From Avena insularis (Eukaryota > Streptophyta > Magnoliopsida > Poales > Poaceae), in assembly GCA_023614405.1 (NCBI GenBank), contig CM042694.1:352674010-352738009 (forward strand): 64,000 nucleotides of DNA, given 5' to 3'. Below, one piece after another: positions 11,003 through 22,230 of this stretch; positions within the stretch are counted from its first letter, which is position 1; every line of letters starts with the position of its first letter. Below the pieces are notes generated by a model. The model was not told the origin of the DNA. It saw nothing but the letters and a program-made list of their open reading frames with translations, and made no database searches. A program made the translations under genes and the position numbers.

Positions 11003-13016
11003 ATATCTATACGACCGAAACTATATGGTCGGAATTTTTATTCCCGACGTATAGTTGGTCGTTGAACCATCAGTAGTCATCAAAAACATTCTATTTCTTT
11101 GAGGACGTACCTTCTTATCCTAAAACTTAGTGAAATACCTTATTTTTGACAGAAAATTGATAGCAGAAACTATCCACCAACATTAGCATATTAAGAGCAA
11201 AATTTTAGCTTCTGTAGATGCAAAACTCAAACTTTTAATTTTATTATTATTCTATGCTCATCCAATCGATGTTTGTACTACTTTTTGACAGCTGCATCTT
11301 CACGAGCGCGCTTCCGCAAGAATGTCTATGAAAAAGTGGTAGGGATGCGCTGCACTTTTTATTCTCTAATTTATTGTATTGACGAGATGGGTTGACTCCC
11401 ATTAAGCATTTTATTAAGAATGGTTGAATAACTCAACCTCTTCTCTGTTCTCAAATTCTTACCTTGGGTTGCCCTTTATCAAAGGAACTTACGACATGAA
11501 CTTGTTTTGCTGGTGGAATATATCTTTCTCCTGCTTCTAGCTTCTTTGGAAAATACCGGATGATTTTAGCATCATAAACATTGAAGATTATCTTTCCTTC
11601 AGCACAATCTACTAACCCCCTGCAGTACTAAGGAAAGGTCTTCCAAGTATTATAGATAATCTTTCATCTTCTGGCATTTCAAAAATAATAAAATCAGTGG
11701 GAATAACATGCTCATCTATTCTAAGTAAAACATCCTCAATCATACCAACGGGTTGTTTAGTGGACTTGTCTGCCATCTGTAAAGTGATAGTAGTAGGAGA
11801 GTACTCCCCTAATCCTAAACTTTTATAGAGGGAGTATGGCATTACACTAACTCCTGCTCCTAGATCACACAAGGCATTGTGAATATCAGTTTTACCTATT
11901 GAGCACGAAATAGTTGGTATTCCAGGATCTCCAAACTTAGACAACAACTTCCCAATAGTAGGATAACTAGTTACCATGGCAACAATTTTAGTTATTTCTT
12001 TCTTTCTATTAAGAATATCACAGAGGAATTTAGTATAAGTAGGAACTTTGATTGCATTCTCAAATGGAATTTCCAGACGAAGGTCAGTAAGTGCCTTTGT
12101 AAAATAATTATAAATTACCTGATTCGGTGCTTTTTTTTGATCTGGATAAGGAAGCTTTTTCTCACCTGACTTACTCTTGTCTTTTACCTTTTGTGGGAGG
12201 GCGGGCTTTTTCGTTGCTTTCTTTTGTTGTTGCTTATTGCTTCTCTTCTTTTCCGTGAGTTCCACCAAAATCTTACTCCTGTCTTATACCTGTGAAATAA
12301 TTTTATTTCTTGGCCAATCTCATCATAATTTTCCGTGAGTTCCACCAAAATCTTTTTGTGTTTTTGGAAATGCTTATGCAAGTTATTATGAGATTTTACT
12401 TATCGATGTTTTAATTCTCAAAAAATTCTAGTTTCATCTTCTTCATTTAAAACTTGTAAAAAATCTACTTTGTTTTCCTTAACAAGTTTAGAAGGTATAC
12501 CTTTTTCTTTCATTGTTTGGCGTACCTCGGGCATAAGATCAGGAGTTATCCGAAGTATCCCTCTTTCCAGCTTAGTGCCAAAATCAAGATTATATAAAGA
12601 ATCATTCTTAGCCCTAGTAGACATCAATTCCAAACATTACTTAATAGTTAGAGTATTTATAGACCCTCCTGTTGAGAAATCAAGCAATTTTGTACATTGA
12701 GTATTAAGACCGTGGTAAAATAAATGGCAAGTAGTTGATTCAGAATAGCCATGATTAGGAATACTATTGATCATTCCAAAGAATCTTTCCTAGGCTTGTG
12801 GGTAGTTTTCTCCCACATTCTGACTAAAGTTGCGTATATTCTTTATTAGTTCAGTTACCTTTTTAAAAGGATTAAACCTGTTTATGAATTTAACAATACA
12901 GTTTTCCCAACATTTAATGTAATGGCGAGGGAGAGAATATAACCAGTCTAGAGCTTTACCTTTAAGAGACCATCTAAATAATTTAAGACAAGAAAAGTCT
13001 CTTGGCAAACCTTTTA
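11003..13016 (-). pseudogene. ATH-B: Athila-like gag-protease fragment
   Basis: Read on the - strand, this is a piece of an Athila-type Gypsy element. From the right, frame 13008-12790 gives LFRWSLKGKALDWLYSLP, a hallmark of Athila Gag, followed by FINRFNPFKKV. Frame 12633-12418 and Lys-rich frame 12268-11612 follow. The latter holds the protease: ALCDLGAGVSVMPYSLYKSL with catalytic Asp, then PTDFIIFEMPEDE and IILGRPFLSTAG. After a frameshift near 11628, family-like sequence continues to about 11400. The 5' part of gag is missing at 13016, where GYP-C sequence starts abruptly, and there is no reverse transcriptase. The first 60 bases (11003-11070) form an imperfect hairpin of unknown origin. 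Confidence 0.82.
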
Positions 13017-16000
13017 GTCCAAGCGAGTGGAAGAAGAGCTAGTTCTACGTGAAGGAGTCCACCCCCTCCGGCGAAGTGGCATTGCCGGAATTTCTCGCGG
13101 AGAGAAGCGAGCCCAGTCGGCTGGCAACAGACAGGGTCCCCGACGATCAAAGGATGGCCGTCGCGGAAATGATGGACCAGATCCAGAAGCTGAAGGGCCA
13201 AGGGCTATCCTCGATCAACCTGTACAACTGCTGGCTCGGGCGGCGCCTGGTTCCGTTGGTGGCCCGGACGCACTGGATGTACAAGTACAGCGGGAAGAAC
13301 GATCCTTCCCAAACCAGCAAGGAGTCATGGGACACTGAAGACTATAAGGCCGCCCTAAAGAAGATTACTGATGTGGAATTTATAACCACGTCGGCGGGGC
13401 TCGCTCCGTACGTGCCTGTGAAGAACGAAGCCCCCACGGTAAGTCTTTTTCTCCGAATTTATCTTCAGTCATGATTTCCGTGGTGTAATTTGCAGCCGCA
13501 TCGTCTGAAACTTGTTTGTGTCCACTCTCAGTTGTTCCAGGTTCTGGAAGGCTGGCTTCCCCCACTCGACGAAGAGGTCCCCCAAGAGTTCGAAGAGGGT
13601 GCCGAAGGGGAATCCTCTGAGGACGAAGAGGAGGAGGTGGAGGTTCCTCCCCCAGCGCCAGGGGCCTGCAAGACTCGCATGCAGAACCAGCGCGAGTTCG
13701 AGGCGAGCCGTAGTCTTGAGAGCGTGAAGAAGACGAAGAGATCTTGCAAGAGCATAGTTCTCGGCGAATAGCCACGCCGGCGAAGCCCGCGCGCAAGCCG
13801 AAGTCGCCAGCGAAGAAGCTGGCGTCACCGTCCAGGTCGGCGGTGGTGTTCGAGTCGGATGGCGAGTCCGACGATGATGCAGCCAAGACCTCCCGCAAGA
13901 TCCCGGAGGACGTGGTTCCGGTGATGGGATTGGAGGCTGAGGGCACCAAAGAGGCGGTGGAAGTTCCACTTTTGGTGATCGCGCCAACAACTTTGATGGC
14001 GCTAGAGCAGGAGGTAGCTGAAGCTGCGGCGTCAAAGTCGCCGTGACCTTTGGGGACGGCAGGGTCTTCTGAGCCGGAGATTCCCGCGATCGCGGCTTCA
14101 TCATCGAAGAGGCCCACAGTGTCGTGGGCTTCGGATGTCTTCGAGAAAGGCCTCACGAGCAAGCTAGGCCCAGAGCTAGATAAGCCCGCCCACATCAGCA
14201 CGGGGTTGCGTGTTCTTCCAGTCGCCAAGTAGGTCTCGGGTTTCCTTTCCAATTATTGGATGACTTTTTGTGTGATTTCTTTGCTGACTTTGGAGGTTTT
14301 TGTAGATCCGGTGCTAAGAAGATAGGCCGCCCTTCGGTAGCTAAAATTCCATCGACCGTCACCACAGGGGAAGGCAATCTCCCCAGGAAGAGGAAACCTA
14401 CTGCGGATGCTGCGCCTGCTGAAGACGCGAAGAAGCAGAAGGGCGAGCCTAATGAGGCTGCAGCACAAGATAGCGCCAGAGGGAGTGATGCCACCACCGG
14501 TGGTGAGGAGGTGGCATCCACTCAATCAGAGCTAGCTGAGGGGGCTCAAGCAGCATCCCGCTCCAAGAACCAGTGCCCGGCGGCGTCGCGTCATTCCCGC
14601 GCTTCATGGCGAGGGGATTTCCGATCATGGCGGAAACCCAATCTCCGCAGATGCCAGAGATCGTCGATGAGGACGTCGGACCACGCCGCGGGCGTACCTC
14701 CTTCGTGGTCCCTACGATGGATGCTAGAGAACTTCACAATATGCTTGGCGCCACCATTCAGGTATGTCCAGTCCCCGAGTGTCTAGTCACTGAGTTTCAG
14801 CGGCTAGGCACTGAGTTTCTTCTAGTCGCCAGTCCCCGAGTGTATAGTCGCTGAATTTTAGTGGCTAGGCACTGAGTTTCTTCTAGTCGCTAGTCCCCGA
14901 GTGTCTAGTCGCTGAATTTCAGCGGCTTGACATTGAATTTGTGTTTTTGCAGTTGCTTATTTTTTGTTCTACTTGTAGGGCTTGCAAAGGGAGTCGGTTG
15001 ATTGGCAGGCCGCAAAAGAGCATCTGGAGCGTGATCTGCGCGTGGTGCAGGAGGCAAATCGGTGACTCTAGGAGATTGCCGGTGAGTACTTGTTTTAGCT
15101 GACGACTGCGAGATTCTAATGTTGACGGAGTTCTGACTGTTGTTTCTGTTCCGTTCAGATGGTCTTCCGGCCGCCATTGCCAAAGCCCGAGAAGGGTATG
15201 TTCCAGCTGCCGAGCTGGACGTGGCGAATGGGCGTATCGACTCACTAGTGAAGGAGTTGGAGGAGGCGAAAGCGACCATGATATCCTCTGAGGATAGGGT
15301 GAAGGCCGCAGTCGCCGCGGCTGAGGAGGAGCGGAAGGCTGCGGACTCCATCATCCTTGGGATACAGGGCGATCTTGCTGCCTTGGAGAAGCACGTCACC
15401 GAACACTGCCGGAAGCTCCTTGGTGAGTCGTTGCTCTTCTTTTTGACATGTGCGATGAGTCCCTGAGTGGGTGAATTCGTGGTGGCACTGACGTCTGACG
15501 TTGTAGCTGTGATAGGTCAAAGCGATCCGGTGGTGCAAAACTTCAATGCTTCGCAGTGTGTGACCGTGGTGGTGAACACGGCCACCGCCTCGGCGTTGTG
15601 CATCCAGGCGGTTCTCTAGGGAATGTCCCCCACCGAGGTTATACCTGGGGGACTGACTAAAGTGTGGCACTACCTGGAGGAGGTACCTGGTGTCGTAGAG
15701 TGGTTGGCACGTTCGGCTTTCAGGTGCGGGGCCACCACGGCATCCTGGGGCTCGCACACTTCCCTGACGACTTCGATCTCGACAACGTCACCAGTGGCTA
15801 CCCTTCGGCGACTGGCCCGGTGGACATGTCGGAGGTGTTGAGGCTGACCGCCAAAGCTGCCCCCTTTGCTGATCGGGTACTGGCGATGGGGGACCTGCTG
15901 CCATACCAGGAGACGGTGGTGGCGCGGGCGACCCCGAGCCGGAACATCATGACCTGAAGTCAGAGCAACCGTTCCAGTCGGCGCTGTCGAAGTTGCTGAC

Positions 16001-16082
16001 GACCTACCCGACTAACCCATGGCAGCCATTCGTCCATGTTAAGGGTGGTGGCGATGCTTCTTCATCAGGGCTTGCGAAATAG
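13017..16082 (+). pseudogene. GYP-C antisense multi-exon gene, 5' truncated
   Basis: Lying opposite to gag-pol, the gene reads as exons up to 13438, 13496-14228, 14306-14761, 14979-15081, 15159-15422 and 15507-16082, every intron starting GT and ending AG and every junction keeping phase. The first exon is cut at 13017 by the ATH-B junction and begins EWKKS-stop-FYVKE, with SSINLYNCWLGRRLVPL further on, the conserved end of the PF04195-like region. Exon 2 is acidic then Lys/Pro/Ala rich; later exons form coiled coil such as VANGRIDSLVKELEEAKAT. The end is GGGDASSSGLAK with TAG at 16080-16082. Damage includes a frameshift near 13745, one near 14570, TGA and TAG near 15062-15071 and TAG near 15617. 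Its function is unknown; it may serve the element in trans. Confidence 0.76.
14770..14945 (+). repeat. 61-bp tandem repeat inside an intron of the GYP-C antisense gene
   Basis: Units begin AGTCCCCGAGTG at 14770, 14831 and 14892, a constant step of 61 bp, giving about 2.8 copies that differ at a few bases. The whole array lies between the donor at 14762 and the acceptor before 14979. GYP-K has a 59-bp tandem repeat in the matching intron, with different sequence. Confidence 0.88.
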
Positions 16083-16859
16083 ATAGCTTCTCTGGGAAGT
16101 TTGTAAGATATGCCAAGTGGCGACTTTTGTAATATGAACAATATTTATGTATGGGAGTAAGAGGAGTCAATCGACTCGCAATGCAAGCTTAATTGTGTGG
16201 TATATTTAACTTTTGTTTGGGCGAGTCCCCGAGCACGTCCGCCCTTTAGTGGGGTATAACTCGTTTGTGTACATATGTGTTTGCTTTGGATTTTTGTGTT
16301 GGTTCTCCCTTGTGACTCCGGAGGGGCGAGTCCCCGAGTGCGAGCGGGGTTATTTTAGGTGAGTCCCCGAGCGTGTACCTATTACGGGTTGTTGGTGCAT
16401 TGTTTGTAATGCATCTCTCCCTGGCTCGGAGAGCCAGTCGTGTGGCGAGTCCAAGGCAGCTCTCTTATTTGGTGTGTTCCCGAGCCGCATGAGGGTTTCT
16501 GTTTGCGAAGTCCCCGTGCGTGGTACTTAACCGTTCGAGTCGCTTTGCTCGAGGATGGGGAGGACAGGTCGCTGTGGGAAGCAAACGTCGGTCGTCTTGG
16601 CCCGGTGGGCCAGTCGAGCGGGGCGACTCCGATGGTGGCTCCGGGTTGGCGTGTTCGTGGATGACACAAGGCCCGAATATCTTCGGTGCCCTTGATTCAC
16701 ACTACTTAGCTGTGTCGGTCGCTCAACCAAGGGTTGACTTCCATAGGTAGCATATTGCTTAATGTACGAGTGCGAGTGGCACACGAGTATGGCGAGTGAA
16801 CGCAATTTGTGCGATCCGAATGAATTTCATTATATATCATCTGGGTACAAGTTTGAGTT
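16083..16859. other. GYP-C convergent 3' region
   Basis: No gene is supported here. It is the meeting point of the antisense gene (ends 16082) and integrase (ends 16860). The word AGTCCCCGAG, also the core of the intron repeat at 14770, recurs near 16224, 16328 and 16360. Confidence 0.55.
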
Positions 16860-18124
16860 CTATGTATAGAACTTACGGAGAAGGTTTACATTCCATGGCC
16901 TCCCAACCTCAAGCTGGCCATCGCCTTGTATGTCGATGAGGTAGTAGGCGTTGTTGCCGAGGACGCGTCCTATGGCGAATGGCCCCTCCCATGGAGGGAG
17001 ACCTTGTGCATGCCTTTCTTGTCCTGGTCCAATCGTAGGACCAAGTCGCCCTCCTGGAAGGTGCGGGTCCGGACTCAACGGCTGTCGTAGCGGTGGAGTC
17101 CCTACTGGTAGATGGCGGTGCAGGAGCGAGCCATGTCGCGTGCCTCGTCGAGCTGGTCGATGCTGTCTTGGCAGACGGTCTTGTTTGTCGCCTCGACATA
17201 GTTGGCGACTCGAGGTGAATCATGCTCCAGGTCCGTTGGCATCAAGGCTTCGGCACCGTATACCATGAAGAAGGGCGTGAACCTCGTGGAGCGGTTGACG
17301 GAGGTACGGATCCCCCATATTACAGAGGGGAGCTCTTCAACCCAGCATCCTGGGGTTCGCTCGAGGGGCACTTGGAGTCGTGGCTTGAGTCCGTGGGGGA
17401 CGCTCTGATTGGCGCGTTTTGCTTGGCCGTTTGACTCCAGGTGGGAGACTGAGGCGAGGTCGAGTTGTACGCTATGCTCCTTGCAGAATTCTACCATGGC
17501 GCCCTTGGCAAAGTTGGTGTCGTTGTCCGTTGTGATGTTGTGCGGGTAGCCATACCGGTAGATGAGCTCATGGAGGAACTTGGTGGTTGTCTTGCCGTCG
17601 CACTTTTTGATCGGCTTGGCTTCGACCCATTTGATGAATTTGTCGACCACGACCAGGAGGTGGGTCAAACCGGATGGGGCCTTCTTGAACAGGCCGACCA
17701 TGTCCATGCCCCATACGGCGAATGGCCAGGTGATGGGGATGGTCTTGAGTGCCGAACCAGGGAGATGCGTCTGTTTGGCGTACTTCTGGCACCCCACGCA
17801 TCGTTGGACGATGTCGGTGGTGTCAGCGTGTGCGGTTAGCCAGTAGAAACCATGCCGCATGGCCTTCGCGACCAGCGACTTGGCGCCGGCGTGATGGCCG
17901 CAGTCGCCGGCGTGGATGTCCTGGAGGATCTTGTGTCCTTCTTCTGGATGTACGCAGTGCGGGAACACACCGGTCACGCTGCGTTTGTGGAGCTCATCGT
18001 TGATGATGATGAAGGACTTGCATCGGCGCACGATCATTCGCGCTTCCGTCTTGTTGCTTGGGAGGATCTTGTGCTCGAGAAAGGCGACATATGGTGTCGT
18101 CCAGTCGCTGGGCTCCACGATCAT
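16860..18124 (-). pseudogene. GYP-C integrase, catalytic Glu replaced by Lys
   Basis: The frame 18124-17102 covers most of integrase. The zinc-binding region shows HAGDCGHHAGAKSLVAKAMR and CVGCQKYAKQTH. The catalytic core keeps Asp in WGMDMVGLF and Asp in TTDNDTNF, but the third block reads SNGQAKRANQS where the family has NGQAERAN, so the codon at 17417-17419 is AAA (Lys) rather than Glu. This G-to-A change by itself would abolish strand transfer. After a stop at 17102 the C-terminal domain continues in shifted frames to 16860, with PPWEGPFAIGRV and the family ending PWNVNLLRKFYT. The element could not integrate with its own enzyme in this form. Confidence 0.87.
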
Positions 18125-18129
18125 GGCGA

Positions 18130-18949
18130 CTAGGGCCGACTTAGGTTGTAGTGGTATCCCGACGTCGATCTCCTTCGGCTGGGAGACCGAAGGCTTGTGG
18201 ATGATGTCGAGGAAGACGTCTGCGGGTGGTGTTTACCGAGCCAACCCGATGCGGGAGAGGGCGTCTGCTTCCTCATTCTTTCGCCTGTCGATCCACCGGC
18301 TGAATAACCATCGAAGTGTCCTCCTGGCTGGTCTACCGCTTGGCAGTATGCTCTCATTGTCGAGGAGACGGCGTCGCAGGTCCCGGCGACTTGGCCGACG
18401 ACTAGATCGGAGTCGCTGTAGCACCGTAAGCGGTTGATGTTCATCTCCTCCGCGACCCGCATGTTGTGAAGGAGGGCCTCGTACTCTGCCATGTTGTTGG
18501 TGCAGGGCTTGAAGTTGAGGTGGAGCATGTAGCGGAGCTTGTCTCCCTTGGGGGAGGTCAGTATGACCCCAGCCCTGGTGTCGTCGGCGTTCTTGGACCC
18601 ATCGAAGTGGAGCGACCAGTAGTGGAGGTATGGGAGCTTCTCCGGCTGATGTGCTTCTTCCCAGTCTGCGAGGAAATCAGCCAGGGCTTGCGACCTGATC
18701 GCTTTGCGGGGCTCGTACTTGATGTTGAGGATGCCAATTTCGACGACCCACTTGGTGACTCGCCCAGTTGCCTCGCGATTGCGTATTATGTCCTATAGTG
18801 GCGCAGAAGAGACGACCGTGATTGGGTGTTCCTAGAAGTAGTGTGGGAGTCGCCGTTGAGCTCGGAATACCGCGTATACCAGTTTCGGGTACTGCGGGTA
18901 GCGCTGTCTTGAGTCCGTCAGGACTTCGCTGATGTAGTAGACGGGGCGC
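18130..18949 (-). pseudogene. GYP-C RNase H region, left of SOLO-D
   Basis: The - strand resumes after SOLO-D with PVYYISEVLTDSRQRYPQYP (from 18949), the end of reverse transcriptase. A TAG follows near 18832, after RLPHYF. The RNase H core (about 18620-18130) shows SLHFDGSKN, YEALLHNMRVAEEM and YSDSDLVVGQV, covering three catalytic acids. A frameshift near 18290 moves the end to another frame, seen as NEEADALSRIG at 18260. The enzyme would degrade RNA in RNA-DNA hybrids. Confidence 0.78.
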
Positions 18950-20488
18950 TGATGGCCTAGGATATCTCGAGGTCGTTGGGGAACCCCAAGAGGAAGGTAC
19001 GATGAGCACAGCAGCAAGTTTCCCTCGGTTATGAAACCAAGGTTATCGAACCAGTAGGAGCAAGGAAACAACTCCAAGGTGTTGTTGCCAACTTGGAATC
19101 CTGCACAACACAACCATAGAACTTTGCCCCCAACTTATAGTGAGGTTGTCAATCTCACTGGTTTTACTAAAAACAAAGGATTAAACATATTGTGTGGAAG
19201 AAAGTAAAAGCTTGCAGAAAGTAAACAGAAAGCAGTAAACAATTGTAGATTGATGGTAAAAGAAAGGACCAGGGTCCATAGTTCACTAGTGGTGGTTCTC
19301 CATAAGATAGATGACATGTTGGGTGAACAAATTACACCGGGGCAATTGACAAACATCAAGAAAGAATACATGCATATACTAATCATCTTGACTCCTATGA
19401 GATTTGATTGGGCATTACAACATTATACATAGACCGTAATCCAACTTTATCTATGACTAACATCCGAAACCCCTCCAGTATTAAGTTGCAAGCAACATAT
19501 AATTGCATTACGCATTGCGTGTAAAGTAAACAATATGATTGTTCTATGAACAAAGTATTGTTGTTTTCTCCCTAGTAGCAACATCACATCTAGTACCTTA
19601 GATAGTTCTGTCAGTTCCCCAGATTACTAGAGGCATGAACCCACTATTGAGCATAAATACTCCCTCTTGGAGTTGCTAGCATCTACTCGGCCAAGATATC
19701 TACTAACAACGGAGAGCATGCAAGATCACAAATAACAAAGACATGATAGAATCAATAATCAATCTGAAATAGCATCTCAATATCCATCGGATCCCCGCAA
19801 ACACAACATGTAGGATTACAAATAGATGATCTTGATCATGAACGGAGCTCACAAGATCTAAACATGGTAGCACAAAGGAGAAGAACCAACCATCTAGCTA
19901 CTACATGAACCCGTAGTCCAAGGATGAACTACTCACGCATCACACCGGATGATTGCATGGTGATGAAGAAGGCCTCCAGGGTGAATTCTCCCCTCCGGCA
20001 GGGTGCCGGGAAGAGCTTTAGATCCCTCCCGATCTAGGGATGAAGCTAATGGCGGCTACAAACTCTTTCGTGGAATTTTGATCGGGTACTTAGGGTTTCT
20101 GTATCGGAGGCATCTTATAGGGGAAAGGGGAGGCCGAGGGGGTTCCCTAGTCGGCCACACCACCCCCTGGCATGGGCCAGGCCTGGCCATGTGGCTAGGT
20201 GGTGTGGCAGCCCTCTGGCCCCTCTCCGTCTTGTATTCTGGCTCCGTGTCCCCCTCGGTGAAAAACTGACTTTGGCTTTTGTCCCGTCCAAATCCGAGAA
20301 TATTCATTTTCTGACTTTCCTGGAACCAAAAATAGCAGAAAACAGGCAGCTGGCACTGTGGCATCTTGTTAATAGGTTAGTCCAAGAAAGTATATAAAAA
20401 GTACTCCAAAGTGTGGACAAAACATAAGAAAGTAGATAAAAACCAAGCATGGAACATCAAAACTTATGGATACGTTACCAACGTATCA
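18950..20488 (-). mobile_element. SOLO-D: 1,539-bp solo LTR with 5-bp target duplication
   Basis: On the - strand the insert starts TGATACGTTGGTAACG and ends GGCCATCA, so it has TG...CA ends. It is flanked by GCGCT (20493-20489) and GCGCC (18949-18945), a 5-bp target duplication with one C-to-T difference. Removing it rejoins GYP-C codons for KERPVQ to RPVYYIS without loss of frame. No internal domain, primer site or second LTR is present. I recognise the end containing GTTCCCCAACG as a frequent repeat in cool-season grasses, but cannot name the family. No real gene lies inside it. Confidence 0.82.
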
Positions 20489-21594
20489 AGCGCTGCACGG
20501 GGCGCTCCTTGCCCTCCTCTGGCCTTTCGACGACCATCACGGCGCTGACGACTCCAGTGGAAACCGACACATAGACGAGCGTTGGCTCTTTGTTGATTGG
20601 GGCAGCTAGGAGTGGAGCCGCGAGTAGCACTTCCTTGAGTGCTTTGAGTGTGTTGTCCGCCACCGCGTCCCATTGGAACGTAGGGTTCTTGCGCATCAGG
20701 CGGTAGAGGGGCATTGCCTTCTCACCGAGCCGATGGATGAAGCGACTGAGAGCCGCGACTCGCCCGGCCAACTTCTGAACTTCACGCAGGCACTCGGGTT
20801 TCCCGAGTCGCGCAATGGTGTCAATCTTGGTTGGGTTAGCCTTGATGCCTCGTTTGGATACCACGTATCCCAAGAGTTGTCCGGTGGGGACACCGAAGGT
20901 GCATTTTCCTGGGTTGATCTTGATGTTGTACCTCCGCAGGTTTGCGAAGGTTTCGGCCAGGTCAGCGAGCAGGTCGTCCTGGCGGGTGGATTTTACCACC
21001 ACGTCGTCGATATAGACATGTATGTTGCAGCCAATTTGGCTCGTGAGGCACTCCTGCATGCATCTTTGGTAGGTTGCGCCGACGTTCTTGAGGCCGAACG
21101 TCATGGCCGTGTAGCAGAAGGCACCAAATGGCGTGATGAACGCCGTCTTCTTCTCATCCTCGACTGCCATTTTGATCTGGTTGTAGCCAGAATATGCGTC
21201 GAGGAAGCACAACGACTCCGATCCCGCGGTCGAGTCGATGATCTGATCGATGTGCGGTAGGACGAACTCCTCCTTCGAGTAGGCTGTTGAGGTTGGTGTA
21301 ATCGATACACATTCTCCATGTGTTGTTCTTTTTCAGGACCAGGACTGGGTTTGCCAGCCACTTGGAGTATTTGATTGGCCGAATGAAGCCTACGGCTAGC
21401 AGGCGCTCTACTTCTTCGGTGATTTCTCGGCGGCGCTCTTCATTGAAGGGCCATAGCGACTGCTTTACTGGTCGCACTTTAGGGTCGGTGTTGAGTTTGT
21501 GCTCAGCGAGTTCCCTCGGGACACCGGGCATGTCAGATGGTTCCCATGCGAAGATGTCGCGATTCTCACGGAGGAACCTGATGACTGTGCTTTC
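20489..21594 (-). pseudogene. GYP-C reverse transcriptase region
   Basis: Frame 21531-21154 opens with MPGVPRELAEHKLN and contains WRMCIDYTNLN, then is broken by a frameshift near 21290, close to where the family has a KACPKD block. Frame 21212-20475 continues with CFLDAYSGYNQIKM, MTFGLKNVGATYQR, the catalytic box YIDD and INPGKCTFG, and ends in the connection domain with VVERPEEGKERP. The SOLO-D insertion at 20488 separates this from RNase H. The active-site residues look intact, so frameshift and insertion, not active-site loss, inactivate it. Confidence 0.87.
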
Positions 21595-22230
21595 CTATGC
21601 GGGGCTCATGTGCGCCCCAATGGTGACCGTCTGGCTAGAGTCACCCGGGATGAGCTCGACGGTGCGGGTGTCCGTGGTTTCCTTGAATGCGGCGGTTGGC
21701 TTCTTCAGGATGGTAGGGTCGTCCTTGTTGATGTTGCCCGCGTATTTTGCAAGCTCCTCCGCGTGGTCAGTCTCCACGGCGATGACGGCGTCAATGAACT
21801 CAGCACCTTTGTCTTTGCATTCCATGGCCATGTCGGGGTCGCCGTGGACGGTGATGATGCCGCTTGGCCCTAGGAGCTTCATCATGTTGTAGGCGTAGTG
21901 GAGGGCTGCCATGAATTTGGCGAACGTTTGGCATCCCAGGACGTACTGGTAGGGGCTGCGGAAGTTCACCAGCTCGAACTCGATCCGCTCGGTGCGGTAG
22001 TTTGCTGGTGTGCTGAAGGTGACTAGCACGGTTACTTTTTCGATCGGGTACGCCTTCCGACCGGGGACGATGCTGTGGAAGGTTGTCAGGGTCAGCTTGA
22101 TTGCTGATTCTGGGAGCTGGAGCCTCTTGAAAATGTTCGGGTACATGATGTTGATGGAGCTCCCGCTGTCCATCAGTGTCTTGGGCAGCCAGTAGTCGGC
22201 CACTTGGGCCTGACCACCAGGGCAACTCAC
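21595..22230 (-). pseudogene. GYP-C aspartic protease region
   Basis: The 211-codon open stretch holds LMDSGSSINIMY near codon 20, with the catalytic Asp, then strands such as FHSIVPGRKAYPIEKV and the family block LLGPSGIITVHGD. It ends with TAG at 21595 just before the reverse transcriptase lead-in. Similar blocks in the same order are seen in the proteases of GYP-A and GYP-K. The enzyme would mature Gag and Pol inside the particle. Confidence 0.8.

Noticed and set aside
14195..14521. Frames opposite to the GYP-C antisense gene (also 13380-14252)
   Set aside because: They are GC-rich shadows of the + strand exons and lack motifs.
18832..19113. 93-codon - strand frame crossing the SOLO-D boundary as a fusion gene
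   Set aside because: The first half is SOLO-D LTR sequence that happens to be open; only the second half is GYP-C polymerase.
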